DNA of 64,000 bases from Thozetella sp. PMI_491 (lineage: Eukaryota > Ascomycota > Sordariomycetes > Chaetosphaeriales > Chaetosphaeriaceae). The stretch lies in contig MU270080.1 of NCBI GenBank assembly GCA_021432635.1, positions 62,001-126,000 on the forward strand, written 5' to 3'. Position numbers and translations under genes: made by a program. Positions 58,399 through 64,000 of the stretch are shown here, piece after piece; within the stretch, counting starts at the first letter, position 1, and each line of letters opens with the position of its first letter. Below the pieces are notes generated by a model. That model was not told the origin of the DNA and ran no database searches. It worked only from the letters and a program-made list of their open reading frames with translations.

Positions 58399-60414
58399 CT
58401 ACTCGGCATCCTTGCGCTTGCTAAACACGCAATGAAGGGGCCCGGCCTTCAAGATTAGCTGGTTTCTAGCCTTCTCATGGATTTCCTTGCCCGTCTCGCC
58501 AGGCGCGAACTGGAAGTCGTAGCGCCACACCGTACTTGCTAGCATGTGACGAATGAGGCAGAGAGCTAGACGCTTCCCAACACAGTTAAAAGAGCCTATA
58601 GGATGGGTCAACAGTCAGCCACACATTACTATGCCATGTATCATCAAGTTGAAGTTGAGTAATCAAGCGCTCAATCGCCTTACCAATCAAGAAAGGATGA
58701 AAGGCCGCTTTCTCTCTGACGAGTTCGGGCCGTGTAGTCCACCGCTCGACTATAAATTCATCAGGCTGCTCGTAGAATGCGTCGTCTTCAAGTTTGGTAA
58801 GCATCCAAGGTACCGGGCTTCACAGGGGTCAGAACAACTTACGTCTGTTGATCGAATGCACAGGCACAATGAGATGGGTGCCGCCTGGGATAAACACCCC
58901 GTCCACCGTAATCCCCTCTGGTGGAGTCGTCCTCTGCCCGTTGTTGCAGACCGGGCTGTACATCCGGAGCGTCTCATTAATGAACGCGCTGAGATACTCG
59001 ATAGCCTCCAGATCTTTGTCCATGAAGGCCCCGGGGATGGTCTTCCCGTGAACGGTTGTAACAGCAGCTCGCAACGTCGCTTGGCGGGCCGGCTCCTTGG
59101 CAAGTTCGTATAATGCGTAAGACAGAAAAGCACCGATCGTATCGCTTCCACCGACTAGAATTGCTTGCGCGTCGGCATACAGCACATCTTTGGTGAAGAA
59201 AGACCGGGGCTTCGGCGACCGCATGTCTTCGATCATGTACTTTATGATGTCTTCCTTGCCCTCGGAATCCTCCTATTGTCGCGTCAACAGCAGAACAGGC
59301 CTCTTAAGTAAGTGGGCCAACAAACCTGTAAGCGTTTGTCCACGAGACGCACCGTATGGTTGCCGAACTCGACGGAATCTTTGTCCAGGCCAAGACTGTT
59401 GAGGATCCCTAACGGCCAAGCCAACTGCCCCAATTGGCCAGCGGCTTTGAAACAAGTCTCCATGATGTTGAAAAGAGGAGGTGTAGTGCCGGATTTCACT
59501 GTTCCGAATTCTTCAGAGTACCCTGCTTTCCCGATGTTGTCAAACGAGACGAGGAGAGCGTAGTGTGAAGTGTTCACGGGTTGCTTCAGCTGGCTTGCGC
59601 GGGAGAGGGTATCCATCCAGTCCCGCGTAACTTCCATAGCCGCCTCCTCGTATCTTTCCTGTGCTATACTGAGCCATTAGACTGATGTTGCGCACCGTAG
59701 TAGTGACAACCGCACCTTTTTTGCTGTTCAAGGCTCTGTCCCAAACCTGCCGTCGCCATCGATGCTCTTCTCGGCGAGGCTGCGAGTCGATATTGAGCTC
59801 ACCTTTGTAGGTGACAAACTCGTAGAAGGTGTCAGACTTGTCGCACTTGGACTGCGCACCGTGGACCTTCTGGATGGCATCCGCAGACCTCAGAACCAGC
59901 TCGTTTGGGCCTGGTATTAATTCATCAGCCACTGGTCTCCCCGCCATCCGAGCTATTCGGAGCAAGGCGTCTGCCAGGTGACACAATTACCTATCCGAGC
60001 CATGTCTCCGTACTTATCGCAGATCCTAGTATGCTCCAGATGCATTTCTTCATTGCGGGAGATCCAGATGCCGTAAAACTTTGTGAGTTTAGCGGCGAGC
60101 GGACCCGGAAATTGGGCTAATGGGTGAAACCAAAGACGGTAGACGGCAATGCTAGCGAAGAGCACGGCGAGGTAGGAAAAGCTCGCGGCTGAGGCCAGGA
60201 AGCTACCCGCAACGATGCCATGAGACTTAAGGAAGCCCCCATATAGCAAGACAGCAGCGAGCAGGTGGACCGATGCGATTCCGAGCGCCTGCTTGTTGTG
60301 GGTCCCACGCACGAAATAGAGAACGTGTGCAAGTAGACCTGTCGCGCCGGATACCACACACAACCGAGTGATGTCACCCCAGTGCTGGTTGAAAACAATG
60401 ATGAGAGATTCCAT
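58399..60414 (-). CDS. Cytochrome P450 monooxygenase (resembles CYP67/tryprostatin 6-hydroxylase-type)
   Basis: Six exons (60414-59991, 59910-59716, 59663-59326, 59272-58843, 58785-58684, 58595-58399) sum exactly to 562 codons. The N-terminus has three hydrophobic stretches (LCVVSGATGLLAHVLYFV, ASVHLLAAVLLYGGFL, SFSYLAVLFASIAVYRLW), more than the usual one, then FHPLAQFPGPLAAK. The I-helix is VGGSDTIGAFLSY, the K-helix INETLRM, the PERF-like segment FIVERW and the haem loop, split by an intron, G|SFNCVGKRLAL with the Cys ligand. It is a membrane-anchored haem monooxygenase of the endoplasmic reticulum. The N-terminal layout matches fungal secondary-metabolism P450s. No biosynthetic core enzyme is nearby, so the substrate is unknown. 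Confidence 0.9.
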
Positions 60415-62575
60415 TGTAGAAGCCGGTCTTCCTGAGGCTGCGTCAGTCTGGTATTTTTCAGAGTGGAAAGTGAAATGCGGCAGAGTTAAAAAGTGATGGT
60501 GGTCTCCAGATCCGTGTCGCGAAGCCTCAACTAGTTCGCCCGAAATGGCACATTTCCGTGATCTCAAGTGCTTGGTGCTGACGCAAGGTCGGTAAGCACT
60601 TACCGCAAACTGTATTTTAAACGGGCTAGCTACTCTCCTTCAACGTGTCAGGAAGCATTCCGCGCCAAAGAATGGCCAGGGGCTGTTTCAACCTATACAC
60701 GTCCTATCCCGGAAGTATCCCGGGGCGGCATATATGATCACGTCTGCCAATCCCTAATCCACTGAACGGGTGAAGGAAATTGCTAAGCGGAGGACGGAAC
60801 GCGATATCCGTCGCGCGGAACTAGTATACTCTTGCTGTCCTAGATTAGCGCAATTCGGTTGGTATAGGTCGTAAGAGAAAATTGCTTGGCTGGGGATGAA
60901 CTGCGGGGTGCATGCATTCCTCGACGGTCGCGTGAGGGGGATGCATCTTATATGTCCTGTACAAGGCACGTCCTATACTTGTATGCTACCAACAGCACTG
61001 GAACCGCCCCAATGAGCGTATCAGCCGTCCACTGCGCCATTCAGAACCACAAGATGGTACCGACAACCTGCAAGCATGGGGCACTATATAAGAAATTGCA
61101 ACCATTATTTGTGGCGGCGCCCTGTCTCACCGGAAGACGTATTCCATCCAACCACAAGCTATCAATTAGCTCCCTGGTGCCGAAAGCCAACGCCGCCATC
61201 TTACAAGTATCAAAGCATTGAGACAACAACACTATTGCATCTGAGGACACGGCTAAGTAGTATCAGGGCAAAGTAGGGCATTGCTCAATTTATCTACACA
61301 ATTATAAACCGCATTACGAGGTCCTGGCAGGGAAGCTGCCGGTAGCATTCTCAAATGATATGGAAAGACGACGATGAATGCGTCGTGTTTTGGCAACTCT
61401 ACCTCCCACGACACAATTCTACTCTTCTCTTCCGGGTTCACTTAGTCTTGCCGTCTTCTCTGAAAGCCGGCAGCGAAATGGTAGCCATGTCGATAGTATC
61501 GATGGTAAAGTCCGGTGTTAGGCTTGCCCGCATCAACTCGGCGGTATACTTCGCCACGCATTTGCTATGCTTTTCCACTGGGAATGGAACGCCAGAGTTA
61601 TGAATTATTGCAATGGGGTAAGAGGACATCGTCTCATTCGTTCTTGCCTTTGGGTGGAACGATGCAGCTATTGATCACGCTATATTTACGAGAACCGATC
61701 GGTATGCTTGCTTTCATTCTAAATTGCGATGTTTGTAAATTGCAAGTCATTAGCTGAGGATCAGATATTATGCTTACAGTCCCGTGTTACAATCTTGGGT
61801 CAGCCCTGACCTCGCAGCCTAGAAAAGAGACCTGGCGCTAACGAAAGGCGGACAGGTATGGCGGAATCACTGAGCAATGAGATAGGAAGAGTAGCATAGT
61901 GTTTACGACCACACTCCCTCTTAGATCGCGCTCTCATAGCCCCGGTCTATCTACTAATCTAAGATCTAAGCTTTACGGTCATGTTAAGATCCTAAGCCTA
62001 CGTCAAATGTTTGCTCTCCGCCTTCCGCCCTCCCTACACGAGGAAAAAGTCCACTGATGAACTACAATGCCTAGGCCGGCGCGTCGGTTGCCTGTACTGG
62101 CCCTACACCGCGGTCTTGTGTACGAGCTGGGCGTTGTCAGGCAATCTTGAACCTAGCTGGAGAGATCTCCTCACTGTTCTGCTGGGAAACGGAGCTACCT
62201 TCAAATTCATCACCAAGGGCAACTTCAAACAGCGGGTTAGACTGAAGAACCATAACTTGCTTCTGGGCGGCCTTAGACGATGACAGCAATATCACGCCTA
62301 ATTCTCCGCCCTTTATCGTCATCGCCAACGCAAACTATATCCTAAACAGGGCCACAGATCCCCCTACTTGGACTGTCGCTTCCTTTGTACCGCCGGCCCG
62401 TTAGTGCTGAACTCACAGTATCACGGCGTCAATACGAAATTTCCCCATGGAGTCAACCCAGAAATGTTCGCAGTCAAGATATACAATAAACTTCTAAATT
62501 GTCTCTTAGGTACAGTGGTATTATTACACTCTTGACATCCCATCATCAAATCTTAATAAAGCCAGTCATACTTGA
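60415..62575. other. Spacer with FMN reductase relic
   Basis: About 2.2 kb, AT-rich by eye in its right half. It contains the relic at 61040-61629 listed separately. Otherwise only short frames without domains. Confidence 0.5.
61040..61629 (-). pseudogene. Relic of an NADPH-dependent FMN reductase (flavodoxin-like)
   Basis: A minus-strand ATG at 61629 starts MSSYPIAIIHNS, followed by VAKYTAELMRAS, FTIDTIDMATISLPAF and a TGA. In the next frame the text continues NPEEKSRIVSWEVELPKHDAFIVVFPYHLRMLPAAS, then PRNAVYNCVDKLS. This order (beta1-IIHNS, LP-x-F, KHDAFIVVFPYH in place of FVFVTPEYN, then P-AALKNA-like) is that of FMN reductases of the Lot6/ArsH class. The key PEYN is changed to PYHL, the frame breaks near 61440, and the C-terminal half is reduced to traces (FDTCKMAALAF). 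Third-base patterns still look coding, so decay is recent or one intron was missed. Identification is by motif order only. Confidence 0.45.
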
Positions 62576-63343
62576 TCATATAACCTGGTTGATCCAACCC
62601 GCGGAATCACACTCAACCGAGTCATAGTTGATGTTGAACCCGATCACCGACGAATTTGTGGTCGTGGCGGCGAAACACTGCCCTGGGAAGTCGGAATCCA
62701 GTCCGTGACGCCAACAAACAGAGTTGCACACATCGCTCTTCCCAGCCGCGATCTCGGTTTTGTTTTGGGTATTATAAATAACGCATAGGTCTATGCAGTC
62801 GTTCAGACTCGATGTAGGCGTGTTCACCATGTCGGCCGCATTGCCTTTGAACCCCACGTTACACAGCTTGCGAAATTGAAACTGTGAAGACCCCAACGCG
62901 TTATAAATGGTGTTGTTGGATGATGGACAGTCTCGGAGGAGAGTATGTTTCGCGTCTATTTCTGTAGTCGTGCTTATCACGAGGGCGGCCGTGGATGTGG
63001 GAGTATTAGATGGAGTAGTGCTGTCGGCCGAGCTAGTCTGAGTGCCTGCGGACGAGGAAGCTGGTTTGTCATTGCTGGTGCTGGCATTTTTCGACCCTAT
63101 AACACCCCCTACTACAGCCGCTATCACAACTGCGACCGCTATACCGGCTGCCAGACCCCAGAACAACTTTGGAACAAGCCCACATATCCTTCGAGTCGTC
63201 GGTTGTTGGTCAGATGGCGGAGAATGATCGGCATTGTAGTCGGGCTTGGGATAGGCGTATTTAGGATGCTCTACCACGATCTTGTCCGAATTAAGATGGT
63301 CCGGGACGACTTGGAGGTCGGAATATGGCTCGTGCGATGCCAT
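62576..63343 (-). CDS. Single-pass membrane protein with Cys-rich ectodomain
   Basis: A single exon of 255 residues. Residues 1-55 are a polar, Pro/Tyr-rich cytosolic part (HPKYAYPKPDYNADHSPPSD) ending in TTRR; residues 58-82 are a membrane helix (LFWGLAAGIAVAVVIAAVVGGVIG). A Ser/Thr linker (residues 85-125), probably O-glycosylated, leads to a compact ectodomain with six or more cysteines: LLRDCPSSNNTIYNALG, FRKLCNVGF, LNDCIDLCVIYN, VCNSVCWRHG, QCFAATTTNSS, VECDSAGW. This spacing is like PAN/apple-type domains seen in fungal surface proteins. The absence of a signal peptide and the membrane topology suggest type II insertion (N-in, C-out). Function is unknown. Confidence 0.8.
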   Translation of the reverse strand: MASHEPYSDLQVVPDHLNSDKIVVEHPKYAYPKPDYNADHSPPSDQQPTTRRICGLVPKLFWGLAAGIAVAVVIAAVVGGVIGSKNASTSNDKPASSSAGTQTSSADSTTPSNTPTSTAALVISTTTEIDAKHTLLRDCPSSNNTIYNALGSSQFQFRKLCNVGFKGNAADMVNTPTSSLNDCIDLCVIYNTQNKTEIAAGKSDVCNSVCWRHGLDSDFPGQCFAATTTNSSVIGFNINYDSVECDSAGWINQVI

Positions 63344-64000
63344 TGCGATAGGCGTAAAATAGCGTTCGTTACATTAGATTGAAGAGAGATGTCGCGGTTT
63401 AGATAGGTGGTGGAGTAAGAACTTGAAAGTGTGGAAAAGCGATGAATGTAGCATCAGATCCTGCTCCAGGGGGGCTAAGGGCGGTTAAAGGTTAGTATTT
63501 ATATGTTTCTGAAACGTGCCAAGACGGGGTCATCACACCCTGTAATCCCGATGGAACGTCTTCCCCTTTTGGCAGACGAGGCTCGGGGTGGGTTCTAATA
63601 GGCCCATTTGCGACGCAGCATTACAGCTCTACTGAAGTCTGCCCAACCTTATACCTCGAGCGCTAAAAACTTATCTAAACATGGTAGCTCACTTATTAGA
63701 CTCAGTGCTATGTACCTAGTATTACAAGACCTCGAGTTTGTACCTAAGAAGTTTCGTAATCCGTGTCACGTATGAACACCGTCTCCTGGCTTTCCGATTA
63801 GCTATAAAGTCCAACTTCAAAGGAATAGTTTCCTGATTCAGGACTCGGGAATAGCATACAGATGTGCCCTTAAAGATGAGAATTTATTAAGTTGAGGAGA
63901 ACTTGGATAAATTGAGATCGGATTACGCTAAGCTAGTGATAACATTACCTGGACACTACCTAACTCTAACTCCCCCTGGTATCTGTCTTGTCTTGATAAT
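63344..64000. other. Right edge of window, no gene recognised
   Basis: Contains the upstream region of the membrane protein gene. AT-rich by eye, without long frames. Confidence 0.5.

Noticed and set aside
1-64000. tRNA, 5S rRNA, CRISPR arrays, bacterial insertion sequences
   Set aside because: I looked for T-loop and 5S control-region words and for regular spaced repeats and found none; the genome type makes CRISPR implausible.

Overview
The window is nuclear DNA of a filamentous ascomycete (Pezizomycotina, most likely a Sordariomycete). Genes are separated by long spacers and split by short introns (mostly 47-130 nt, GT-AG with CTAAC-type branch sites). Protein families such as CFEM-type seven-helix receptors, Mn-lipoxygenase-type enzymes, Zn2Cys6 regulators with fungal middle homology domains and AsaB-like oxidoreductases are typical of that group. 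There are no operons, no prokaryotic signals, and I found no tRNA or rRNA gene.

Left part (1-18 kb) looks accessory. It starts with the N-terminus of an NLR-like (NACHT/STAND) gene running off the edge, then a possible relic of a LINE retroelement, a Zn2Cys6 regulator (2268-4798), an intron-rich AsaB/GA4-desaturase-like oxidoreductase (5741-7390), a C-terminal relic of another Zn2Cys6 regulator (8202-8438), a frame-broken and internally deleted short-chain dehydrogenase (8714-9328), an intact alpha/beta hydrolase of the polyketide-transferase-like family (9477-10499), a 5'-truncated AtuA-like gene (11132-12356), a CFEM/PTH11-like receptor (13024-14616) and a secreted lipoxygenase (15804-17897). 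Intact and broken secondary-metabolism-type genes side by side suggest a decayed cluster.

Centre (18-32 kb): a 537-residue protein I do not recognise, a nitrilase with a long low-complexity insert, a gene-poor GC-rich stretch of over 4 kb, then a Zn2Cys6 regulator (27858-29962) followed 0.5 kb downstream in the same direction by a complete AtuA/DUF4387 protein (30489-32391). The last two look like a regulator and its catabolic target.

Core block (32.9-45.7 kb): conserved housekeeping genes: chorismate synthase ARO2, lipoate-protein ligase AIM22, VPS11 (HOPS/CORVET tethering), the mismatch-repair/meiotic gene MLH3 and a conserved Ser/Thr-rich protein. Spliced lengths close exactly in frame, so these models are firm.

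Right part (46-64 kb): a subtilisin-family protein that has lost catalytic His, Ser and oxyanion Asn while its frame stays open (a pseudoprotease), next to a sedolisin with its catalytic motifs intact; a small heat-shock protein HSP30 with a perfect three-unit heat-shock element upstream; a small secreted protein; a complete six-exon cytochrome P450; a relic of an NADPH-dependent FMN reductase; and a single-pass membrane protein with a cysteine-rich ectodomain.

All gene models were spliced by eye from sequence; where exon phases sum exactly I say so. No database search, expression data or composition calculation was available.
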